In this document: positions 23,468-33,329 of the stretch, in pieces
Layout: the number at the start of each line of letters is the position of its first letter
Position numbering within the stretch: the first letter of the stretch is position 1
DNA from: Nematostella vectensis
Taxonomy: Eukaryota > Cnidaria > Anthozoa > Actiniaria > Edwardsiidae
DNA length: 64,000 nucleotides
Direction of reading: 5' to 3'
Assembly: GCF_932526225.1 (NCBI RefSeq)
Contig: NC_064044.1
Location: forward strand, 4,811,747-4,875,746
Made by a program: the position numbers and the translations under genes
The notes under the pieces: model-generated
What the model was told of the DNA's origin: nothing
What the model saw: only the letters and a program-made list of their open reading frames with translations
The model's database searches: none

Positions 23468-24505
23468 TCAACACGGAGCCACGAGTTACAAGAGTTACAA
23501 AAGGGACAAGAGTTACAAGGTTATTTAGTTGATAGGGGTTATGACAGCAGGTTTGTGGGGAGGGAAGTTGACCGGGTTAGACGTATTCCTAGGGACGACA
23601 CATTGAAAGACAGGCGTAAAGGTAAGAATGATCGTATACCTTTTGTAGTCACTTTTCATCCAGCTTTACCTAATTTACCTGGTATTCTTCGTAATTTACA
23701 GCCAGTTCTAGAATCTTCTAGTAGATGTAGGGGTGCTATTGGTAGGGTACCTATGGTGGCTTATAGGAAACCTAGGAGTTTAAAGGATATGTTGGTGCAC
23801 TCCTCTCTTAAAGAGGATAGTACTCAGGTTAGAGGTTGTGGTAAGTGTGGCGGTAAAAGGTGTAGGGTGTGTAACTTTCTTAAGACAGGGCGGGAGTTTC
23901 GCAGTACAGTTACTAATAAGAAATATGTCATTAATTTTGACTTGGACTGTAACTCAGATTTTGTTGTTTATCTAATTACTTGCTCTATGTGTAGCAAGTA
24001 ATACGTAGGGCCTAATATCAATAGTTTTAGGAAGGGTTTTAATAATCATAAAAGTAGGTTAAATAAGCACCCTAGTTTACCGGTTAGTGAAAGAGTTAAT
24101 GATGACCTTATCTATCAACATTTTCATTGCGACAATCATTTAGGTCTTAATAATGTTATGGTACAACTTATAGATACGTGTAACTCTGAGGCTCAGCTTA
24201 GGGAAAGGGAAGGCCAGTGGGCTTATCGGCTCAAGTCTATCTACCCGCGGGGTCTTAATAGTGATGACTTTTTTTGTAGTAGGAACCCACGTAGAGATGT
24301 GTAAATTCTTTTCATCCATAGCGCGCGCTATTCTAGAAAATGCGCGTTTTTGTCAGTTGTAATGTTTTTGCGTCTCGCGCCACTATTCTGATGTAAATAA
24401 GCTTGTAACGATTCACCTTCTTCAGTCTGCCCTGAAGAAGTCTTATTAAAGACGAAAATTTGGCAGAGTCGATTTCCAGTTTTTGGTGTATTCAACACGG
24501 AGCCA
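23468..24505 (+). mobile_element. 5'-truncated Penelope-like retroelement with 14-bp target-site duplication
   Basis: TCAACACGGAGCCA occurs at 23468-23481 and again at 24492-24505, flanking a ~1-kb insert. The insert encodes only the C-terminal linker and GIY-YIG endonuclease of a Penelope-like element; the reverse transcriptase is missing. The 3' end contains CTGAAGAAG followed by TTATTAAAGACGAAAATTTGG, typical of Penelope tails. Truncation plus target duplication fits target-primed insertion. Confidence 0.85.
23482..24304 (+). pseudogene. Penelope-like element C-terminal domain: Zn-finger linker plus GIY-YIG endonuclease, stop-disrupted
   Basis: An open frame from the truncation point gives LVDRGYDSRFVGREVDRV, then RIPFVVTFHPALPNLPGILR, PMVAYRKPRSLKDMLV, a CGKCGGKRCRVCNF zinc cluster, and FVVYLITCSMC followed by a TAA stop (23999-24001) exactly before YVG. 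After the stop the same frame continues with FRKGFNNHKSRL and REREGQWAYRLKSIYPRGL to a TAA at 24302-24304. VVYL, YVG, the Arg in FRKGF and the Glu in REREG correspond to the GIY-YIG active-site blocks. The in-frame stop and missing reverse transcriptase make it inactive. Confidence 0.85.
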
Positions 24506-27008
24506 ATACAACAGGAGAGATCCCATAATACAACAGGAGCCATCCCATGTCTTTGATAAAAACGCTATTTTGGTGTCATGTAGGGACTAGACAGAAAGGT
24601 ACAACACAGGGCGCTCATCGAACTCTCCAGTTTTGGTTTAAGTTCGAATTGCTTCTTTAGCTTTGCGCTGTTGTTGATTTTGTCAAGTTCGTATGTATAT
24701 CTTGTCTGCTTTTTCGGCGCCCGGTGCTTTCTGGCGCTCTCTCTTTGGTTAGCGGTCTAACTGCAATCGTGACTACGAAATGGCTTCCGCGTAAGGTATG
24801 ATTATTTGGTTAGAGGCCCTGTATTCCGCCGAGATACGAAGAATTAAGTTCAAAGGTGGTGACGAGAGTTGTGGACTTACTGAGATAGTAAAGGAGGGAG
24901 AGCGCTGACAGGGCTAAGAGCAGTAGTACCCAGTGCAGGCGACTGGTCATAACATCCACGGCTCACTGTTACCACAGGCAGCCTGTAGAAAAGAACAGAG
25001 CCGAACTTTGTTAGGACATGTCAACACACATTTAAACAATATAAAAAAAATCCATGATATAATAATAGTGAGCTTCACAGCGGTCAACTTTTTCAGAGAA
25101 TGCATGGACATATCTTCCATTAGGGACCCTTATTCTGACTCGTTCCCAGTCGTGATCGTGTGCGGAGAGAAAGAAAAAAAAAAGACGGCGCGCAAAGACT
25201 CACGGACAGTGAGAAGTAAGACAATGCAAACGCAATGCATGCTGGACAGTCACAAGAGGTCCGCCTTCCCGTGGTCCTTTGCGCGCCGCGTGTTTTTTTT
25301 TTAAACAGAGCCGAGACTGGAGACGTGACAGACCCTTATTTGCGTACTCATTCAGTGACGTAACGCTCTAACGGACCCCCTCACATTTTTTTATTTATAC
25401 GGAAACGACCACAGTAGGGGTGTGGCTACGCCTTTGTTTTGTTTGTACCAAGCATAACAATTGCATAAATCTTTAGTAAATTTATAAATTCTTTCTTTTG
25501 TTATTTGTTTTTATTTCTTCAGAACTTGAATAATTCACTAAAAGTCAATTTAAAAAAAGGTTTGTGGATTCAAAACAGCGTTTGAGATGTTCGCAGGTGG
25601 AACACCAGCGATCCCAAACGAAATTGGAGGCGCAATGGCTCATGGGTATATTTGACAGGGGACGGTCTACGTTTTACGCGATTTATCACTCCGCTATCTT
25701 TAGTTTCTTCTATTCAAGACGATCTAAAACAACAGATACCCATAGTAAAAAATAAAATACAGCGCCTTATACTTACCTATTTGTCCATATTTATCCGACG
25801 TGATCTTATGACTAGCGAGGCATAATAATCGGCACCGCTAAGCGTTAGCTCTAATTATTACTGGAATTTCTAGCACCATCTCAAACAGTATCCGTCTTTT
25901 ACATCTCTAAATATAACCGCATCGGACCAAGATCTCTTCGACTTGTCCTTATTTGAGAGCCGCTTAAGACAAAGAACGTCGTATTTGACGCTACGGGTCG
26001 TTTGCGGGTACCCGCTAAGGTCCCGCGGGTCTCGAACAGATCGATTGCTAATTAACAATGCGCTTAAGGGACTAAAAGCAAATAATTGATAATTCAGCTT
26101 AAAGTGTTTTGATACTAAAAAAAATGGGCAAAAAGGAAACATATATTAGGAGAAGTTTTGTTTGGAATTCCTCGGATGGCCGGAAATGCAGGAATGGCTC
26201 GGAGGATTTCGGGACACGTTCGGGACCAATAAGGTAGTTTTTCACGCAGGCTATAAAAATACATGAAGACCTAAATAAGAACAGGATAAAACATCATAAA
26301 ACCTTTTATTCGTTTAACAAAACCCGTATAAATAACCAGTCGTTCTTACACGGGTTTTTGCTTTCTGATCAGGCTGCCGTAGTTTGTGTGGTTGAACTCG
26401 TCTCAAACCCCTCGCTGCCTCGAGCACAGGAAGCCCGGTCAAAACACCTGGGATTAGGCTAGTGTGCGGTTAAATCACGTGGTGACTTGAGTACTAGTTC
26501 TAGTCCTTTTTCCCACGCGGCTCTGAGGAGAGTACTTTTCTTCTCTGGCCGATCATGTGAAAGTACAGCTGGGGGAAAACTGAAGAAGTAAAGATAAAAA
26601 AAGTCGGGGTATAAGTGATCAACATAACTGTCTCGGGATTCACAGAGTGCTAAAATCCGCTAAAAAGACATGATAACAATTAGAATCAGAAACCTCCCTT
26701 TTTAGATTATTTTTACTCAATAAAGATTTTACCGCGTAACCTTCGATTTTCTCCCGTAATTTTCGTGTATTTTTTAAATACTGCCAACACATGAAAATAC
26801 ATGGCATGAAAATACATGGCCTTTCATTCTAATCACCCCCTCCCTTGAACAATGGATTTCAAGTACCAGTTGCAATGCCGCGACCGCATATCCCCATGAG
26901 TTGAATAGAAATGCGCCGAAAAGTATTCTTTCTTAACACGAGGTAGAAAGGTGAGTCCGCCCCCCTCCTAAAAAAATCCACAACCATTACAATATCCAGC
27001 AACCCTTG
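24506..27008. other. Intergenic, no gene recognised
   Basis: No convincing exons on either strand. At 25178-25303 an A-rich GGCGCGCAAAG block faces CTTTGCGCGCC followed by a T run, a foldback of about 125 bp. At 26775-26820 ATGAAAATACATGGC is duplicated. The missing last exon of the HACD gene could be here, but I could not identify it. Confidence 0.4.
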
Positions 27009-27375
27009 CAGGCCAGTACCCAGGGGGGGTGCAGGGGGTGCGAACGCACCAACGCCCCCCCCCCCCCCCCCACAACAGTGGAAAGTCCACTTTTGGTTCT
27101 CAATAGACGTACTTTTTGTAGACAAAACTATAAAGCATAAGCTAGATCACTCTGGTATGTCACCAATCCATAAGTCAGACTTTTTTGTAGCCAAATCCGA
27201 CAATAAACGTCTCTTGAAGATACTGCAAAGGCACAAATAAGCCCCTTTTTGTTCTTTCAGGGATGGTCAGATTTTTATCAGAGAACTCCCCCCCCCCCCC
27301 CCCCCCCCACGTAAATTTTTTTTTTCGGATTTCGCACCCCCCATCCCCCCAAGAAAAATCCTGGGTTCAGGCCTG
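27009..27375. mobile_element. MITE with CAGGCC ends and long C runs
   Basis: Left end CAGGCCAGTACCCAGGGGGG, right end CCTGGGTTCAGGCCTG. It contains two C runs of about 18 and CGGATTTCGCACCCCCCATC, matching in reverse a block near 1300-1340. Related to the element at 30959-31159 by its ends. Non-coding; the open frames over it are not genes. Confidence 0.65.
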
Positions 27376-27596
27376 TCTTGATTGATTAATGTCCAAAAAG
27401 GTTTTATTTGTGTGAGCAGCGCCAACATCGGCACGTTGCTGGCAAAATATCGCCCAGACTGACCACATGACAAAGCATTGTTGGCATTTCCTTTGCCTTG
27501 GTCGATGCTGGCGCCGTTTGCAGTGGGCTAAATAAAATCAATTTTTTTCATGTACATATAATCTAATCACTTGTAAGGAGTGAAAACTATACTTAC
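27376..27596. other. Spacer downstream of the last recognised HACD exon
   Basis: Expected to hold either the end of the HACD gene or part of its last intron. A reverse-strand acceptor-like TTTTATTTAG lies near 27527, but no frame after it resembles the conserved PQLYxHMLRQR end of the family. Confidence 0.35.
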
Positions 27597-30500
27597 TAGG
27601 GATGTAAGAAAGCATAACTGCGATTAGGAACCAGTAATAGCTAAAGCCAACATTGAGCGGGTTTGGCAAAGCCATGCTGTAAATTCCAGACTTTTGAACG
27701 AATGGAAGAGAAGCATAAATGGCAACTAGTTCCCCCTAGAATATAAATACACAAATAGTTACTCTGTACACTTTCGTAGAAGCCCATTGTACACTTCAAG
27801 GAGTTGGTAATATTTCACTCACCGTGACCCCGATAGGATAAAGAAAGAAGAAAAACGTGTACCTGAAAATAAGATGAAAAAAACTAAAAATCTTATATAA
27901 TGCTTTGAGTTTTAAAAGATATACTTTTAGTGAGACATAAAGCTTATTTTCTTGAACACAAAATTCAAAGGTAAGGAGCGTATTACCTGTGCCTCTCGGC
28001 ATATGCACTTTACTAATACAATAGCTTTCAACTCACCGGCTGTAGGTGTGTCACAAGATTTGGGACCTCACCACAAGCCTTATTTTTGTGAGAATGTTCA
28101 TACATTCTCCGTATTCACCTGCATTGGCTCTCTTGGGTTTTTTTTCTTCACATATTTACTGTATTTCTCCCAATTTCACAAGATCTCTGTCCAAGTTGGG
28201 TTGACAGCTAATGTAATACACCTATTTCAAATAAGGTTGCACTCGAAAATCAATGAATCTTAGCCCGCAGTGCTTCATGGGTAGTGTATGAACAGGGGAA
28301 TCCTTGTATCTTAAAGCCATGCGAATGCCCCCAGGAACAGGAACAAGAATACTACAACAGCTTGACAGAGCAAAAAAATGGCAAGTTTTCCCAAAATAAG
28401 GTACGGTTAACTTCGGTAAGCTTGAATTTTTGCATATAGGTTCCTTATGTCATGTAAACCAACATATCAAAAAGTGTTTTTTTCATGGATTCGTCTTCGA
28501 GATATGATGTTTGAAGTGCAATTTTCAAATGTTCAAAGTATCAATTCTCCTCGTTTTTAGGGAAAAGTAGAGCTCTGATCAGAAATTAAGCCAACTTTGC
28601 TCTCTAATATCTAAATTTTATTTCTTCTAAATTTCTTTAAAGTTTGGAATTAAGCTTTTGGTCAGAGGACTTCCTTGTTTGCAGAATCTTCAGCTTATAT
28701 ATTGAGAATTGGACAATTTCATGCCATTTTTTGCTCTGTCCAACAGCTTTTGAAGCCTTGTTTTGGTTTAATTTATGATGTTTTACTTGTTTACTTGATA
28801 CATGAATTATCTGAATGCAACCTTATTTGAAATAGATGTATACAAATACACTCACTGATATGGGGCGGTACCCATCTACAACTCACCGACACCACTGCAA
28901 GGCATATGGCAGGACACTGACCAGTGAACACACATAGAAGAGATAGCGGATGACTTCCGTGACAGACCAGGCTGCCACTGCAGCCGCAACACCTATGCTA
29001 TCCTGCACCTGGAAGCAACCAAACACAATACCTCACATACTACATATTGCAAATATAAAAAACAATTAGGCTGGAACAGGCAAAAAGACCCTGCATTTGT
29101 ATTTTTTGCCAGTTTCTATGTTATATCCCAAAATTACCCCAAAGGTGTAAGCAGGACATTTAAACCCATGGCTATCAATTCTTTGAAATAATAGATTATT
29201 ATTAATACCTCAGGCACACTGTATAGAATTGCCCAAACCAAAAATAACCGAGACGCCACTTGGAATCCAGTTAGAAATACTGAAGACCTTACAAACCCTG
29301 CAAAACGAGAACAAATCAAAATAGGATTTCCAACCAAAAAGTAATATTAATCTATTACAATAGCTTCCAATTAAGAATCTGTGTAGCAGATAAGTCATAT
29401 TTCCAATAAAGTCGAACCTCTATTAAGCGGCCCTCTATTGAGCGGTCACCCTTTATTCAACGGTCATTTACCAAAGTCCCGAATTTTCCCCCTTATGTTT
29501 ACTGTAAATTTGACCTCTATCGAGCGGTCACCTCTATTAAGCGGACGCAGTCACCAAAGGCGGGTCCCAATTGGTTGATTTTATTGTTTTTCACCTCTAT
29601 TAAACGGTTATCATCAATATTTGTCAGCATGACAACAGATAGTGCACGTCATATTTCGTCATATTTTTAACTGTCTAATCTAATTACTGTGCGGACCAGT
29701 CGCATCAAATTCCTCGGTTACCAATTTCCGCTTTAGCCAGCTAGAAGAAAAACCTTCACCTTCAAATATGTATTCACAAGGAATCTCGAGTCCATAGCCA
29801 CCACCTCTGTCCACCCACTTCCCTTTCACTACGACTTTCTCACAGTTCGTAGGTCTTTTGAGATATTTGGTAACCCACGTTGACATCAGTTTGGGAATAC
29901 GCCTGATAACTTCGTAATCGTCAACTAGAGTATTCGGGTGACCGTCTCCATCCATCACTGTTTTGTCGGCTTTTTCTCTTACGATTGCAACAGCATTCGG
30001 ATCCTTTATGTTAGTTGGTTCCCGCATAAGTTTGTAAACATCTTCTAGTGCTGGTTCCCACTCAGTCATGTACTCATGGTATCCCCGAATGAATGCAACT
30101 GGGTCAGATTTGTGAGTTTTTGGGTACGGCAATGCACTGCGAGTTTTTGATTCGACTTCCAAAATCGCGCAAACGCTTAATGACGGATATCGACGGAAAC
30201 GACGCGTGTAACATCACCTTAACGCACTCATTTACTTTACATAACGCCAGCGAAAGTAGCTCATGCCCATAGAATTGGGCAAAGCCACAGAGCCGTATAG
30301 GCAAAAACAAACTGACTAGGCGATTTCAAACATTTCTGGATGAAATTGGAATGCACCAGGCCCCGTCTTAGGGCTAACATGATTGTTACTGTTGTTTATT
30401 ATAATAAAAAGTTCTTACGTATAATGACAGCCCGATTTACGCTAATTTAGGGGCTAAAATAGCGAAACCTCTATTAAGCGGTCAACCTCTATTAAGCGGT

Positions 30501-32530
30501 CACTAAGCTAAGTCCCGAGGGTGACCGCTTAATAGAGGTTCGACTGTATAAACATTATGACAGGTTATTTGGATCAACACTCTAAAAATATGAGACACCT
30601 TAATCCAGCTTATGCCCAAATAAAAATCATGTTACTAATGAAAACCTGCTGATTTCATACTTACCTACAGCACAATGGAAAACCTGGTGTGTAACAAAAG
30701 AACAAAATATGAATAGGGGTTAATTGTAAACTCAGTTTTTAAACCAACATAAAGTAAAGTAAAAGTTCATGGATACCTCCATGATTGCTGCAGTTTGGAA
30801 GATGTAGAGTGGGATGGAGATGGCAGAGAAAAGACCTACATGGGTGCCATGACGCAGCCAATGAAGGGAGCCAAGCACTAGAACTATGCTCCATCTAGAA
30901 CAACAAGAAAACAAGATAGAGAATTTGCACATTTCACTCCAGGCCACCACTTGTTATTCAGGCCTGTAGCCAGGGGGGGGGGGGTTGGGGGTTTGGAAGA
31001 ACCCCCCCCCACTTGACTGGAAGGTCAGCTTTAATTAAGGAAAATCAAGTACCACAGTGAAGTACGATGAGCTACCTAAGAGAAAATGTTTCGCTTTATG
31101 GGTTAACGACCCCCCCCCACACACACACACACACACTGAAAATCCTGGCTACGGGCCTGTTTATATGATGGATATTTGTGGATATTCACAACACACTAAG
31201 TAATAATTAACATAATAACATAACACCTCTTTTGAATAAGTACATTGCCTAAACGTGTGTCACTTTTCTTACTGGCCCTTATCAGTGTGAGTATGTAAGT
31301 TATCTCATTAACGTAACCAGGATCAGTTCCTCTTTAGCTCGTGCGCCACGGTCAATTATCTGGAACTGTGTACAAGTTATGTTTTCTGCCTCATTGTGCT
31401 CCGCTGGCCCTTGGTGTTCTTTTTTTCCCCTTCCCCCAACCCCCCCCCCCCCCCTTCCTATTGCCCTCTCACTATCACTATCGAGAACTCCGCCAGATTG
31501 TGCACAATGAGGCTGGGGAGAATATATGACTTTATAGACTCAACAGCAGATGACGAGGGGCTGTGTGTATCAAGGAGAATGTAGTCTGACAGTACTTCCC
31601 CCAACAACATTTTATCATTGAAAGCTTATGTGGTCATGGAAAGGTATTTATGACTCATTTACAACTCAAGTGACCAGACCTTACATTATTTTGCAACAAC
31701 AAATGTGAACAATTTGCACATTTCTTTGTTAACACTGTGTCTGATACAATTTTTCAGTGAATGAATTCTACCCAGCCTGACTTTATGTGTTAGCACATAA
31801 CAGAGATGAAATACTCTGATTGATTTGGTTCTGTTTTCAGCATTACAATATCCAAAGCAGAAAATCACATCGTTTTTCATCTATTATCAGATCATTGAGG
31901 GCATCAAAGGAATTCAAACTATATCAATAGTTTGGATTGAAAAAAGATATAAAAATATTATGTCCCACACCACTCACTCTCTATCTATCCACAGGGCGCC
32001 CTTAGTATTAGTGGGTTGTATGAACAGGTGAAGAGGAGATATTTAGACCTCAAAATCTATAAGAAATTCTCGATACATTACAGTGTGCTATCTTTGTGTT
32101 GACCTCAATGCTCATTTGGAGGTTCAAGGATTTAACTTCAATCTTCCCAGTAGATTCTTGGAACTGCGATCTATCTTCAAACCATTTGATCTATCTGACC
32201 CATCAAAGTTTTCAGTCTTTTTCAGCTTTTGAACCACATTGAAAACTTGGAAAATCATTTAAGCTTACTAAATACCCAGATATTGATATTTATTAAAACT
32301 TAACTTTCCCGGTCTGGAAGAACCTCTTTCCGCCTACCAACATTTACCACAATAATTTGATATATAAGATAAAAACACAGTCATTTTTATTGCATGGATT
32401 CAACAACATTGTAGCTCATGGCTATCATGGCTTACCCGAGGCATAGCACTGCATTGTACAAGACCAGGTAAAGTGTGATCGTCTTTGGAAGCCGATGATG
32501 ACTTCGCGACGAGCTGGTGGTGGCCGCCAT
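27597..32530 (-). CDS. HACD: Very-long-chain (3R)-3-hydroxyacyl-CoA dehydratase (HACD/PTPLA family), last exon not found
   Basis: ER membrane enzyme that dehydrates 3-hydroxyacyl-CoA in the fatty acid elongation cycle. Exons right to left: 32436-32530, 30777-30894, 30665-30683, 29209-29297, 28887-29008, 27823-27862, 27597-27735, with consistent GT-AG phases, giving 207 aa so far (family about 220-290). It starts [10 protein letters not shown] with a Kozak-like AACATGG. Family blocks: [52 protein letters not shown] and [15 protein letters not shown]. The catalytic pair Tyr156 and Glu163 has the family spacing of seven; the intron between exons 6 and 7 separates them. Exon 3 is a 19-nt microexon. 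The last exon expected after YIP (phase 1) was not identified, so the C-terminus is open. Introns hold a TIR transposon and MITEs. Confidence 0.9.
28219..28837. mobile_element. TIR element with CACCTATTTCAAATAAGG ends in HACD intron 5
   Basis: Left CACCTATTTCAAATAAGGTT then GCACTC; right GAATGCAACCTTATTTGAAA then TAGATG, an inverse pair. About 620 bp without a usable ORF. Its ends match those of 21820-22023, which makes a two-member family in the window. Confidence 0.65.
29409..30546. mobile_element. Pogo/Tc1-like TIR transposon with TA target duplication carrying a non-transposase ORF
   Basis: TA at 29407-29408 and 30547-30548 flank a 1138-bp element. Left end AAGTCGAACCTCTATTAAGC; right end, read inwards, CAGTCGAACCTCTATTAAGC followed by GGTCACC. 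Five or so subterminal copies of CCTCTATTAAGCGGTCAC-like sequence lie at the left and three at the right, the kind of spaced sites transposases bind. CAG ends with TA duplication fit pogo/Tigger-type elements. No transposase is encoded; the only ORF is HIRAN-like. It sits in HACD intron 3. Confidence 0.82.
29680..30162 (-). CDS. HIRAN-like domain ORF inside the TIR transposon
   Basis: Uninterrupted 160-aa ORF starting at an ATG. Blocks resemble HIRAN, the N-terminal domain of HLTF/Rad5-type helicases that binds DNA 3' ends: [14 protein letters not shown] at 24-37, [18 protein letters not shown] at 44-61 (the REPxNxxDxNAI signature), [11 protein letters not shown] at 87-97, and a C-terminal [13 protein letters not shown] strand pair. 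A stretch at 66-85 has replaced the usual GxIP lead-in. The intact frame suggests recent or selected spread. The function in the element is unknown; it could be a host gene fragment picked up by the transposon. Domain call by eye only. Confidence 0.55.
   Translation of the reverse strand: MEVESKTRSALPYPKTHKSDPVAFIRGYHEYMTEWEPALEDVYKLMREPTNIKDPNAVAIVREKADKTVMDGDGHPNTLVDDYEVIRRIPKLMSTWVTKYLKRPTNCEKVVVKGKWVDRGGGYGLEIPCEYIFEGEGFSSSWLKRKLVTEEFDATGPHSN
30959..31159. mobile_element. MITE with CAGGCCTGTAGCCAGG ends in HACD intron 1
   Basis: About 200 bp. Left CAGGCCTGTAGCCAGGGGGG, right CCTGGCTACGGGCCTG. The body has G and C runs and a CACACA tract. Non-coding. Same end type as the 27009-27375 element. 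Confidence 0.8.
31160..32435 (-). other. Rest of HACD intron 1, no gene
   Basis: A poly-C stretch near 31440-31454 lies in an otherwise unremarkable sequence. No exon-like ORF with splice signals was recognised. Confidence 0.4.
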
Positions 32531-33329
32531 GTTGATTATTACAAGGGGCGTGATATTGCGTTACTCGTCACACAATACTCGATCCCAGGACTTTGCCAAA
32601 TGTATGAATCATTAGAGATATGAAACGACACTGTTACTTGCGTCTGCTTGCGCGCGTGTAGGCACTTGTATGACAAAGGGAAAAGGGAGGGGGTGGTCCA
32701 TTGGTCTGTGGTAGTAATACGAATAGTCACAACCTTTTAGACAAAAAAAAAGGCAAGAAAAAAAATATTGTTTTACTTTGATTTTTACACATTTTTATTT
32801 TTATCAAATCATACATTACGAACTAACTACGGCTTTACATTACATTTTAGAAGCATAACTTTTTCTATATTCTTTCTACTTTATTGTGCTACATCATTAA
32901 AAATGACCACAGCATTATAAGTATAAAAATTCATCATTGTATGGAAAAGGCACTGGTCCGCATTTCCATTATTGGAAAATTTGAACGTTTTTGTATAAAA
33001 GTAGGACTGTTTGCATTGCGAATATTGTTGTCTTTGACGAATTTGATTAGAACAACCTCAATGTTGTTAAAGGTCACGTGGCGGGTTTTGCACCTATGAT
33101 CACGCTGGTTGTAGGGGAAAAGTCACGTGTCGCGTTTGAGCCAATGACGGGGCTCATTCGCGTTACTCTTCGCTTGTTGAGACAATGGTAATTCAAGACT
33201 ACAATACATTCACGTTCTCTCGAACATTCATTGTATTTGTGTAAAAAAAAGCTTTATGTTAATATTGTCGAGAATTTTTAAAAAATCAGACTGGCGTAAT
33301 TCCTTGATTGCTTGAATAGTTTTAGCTGT
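32531..33329. other. Spacer between HACD (start) and MS4A-like (end), both on the minus strand
   Basis: Holds the HACD promoter and the MS4A-like 3' UTR. Two GTCACGTG-like boxes at 33073 and 33122 sit about 50 bp apart. No gene recognised. Confidence 0.4.
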
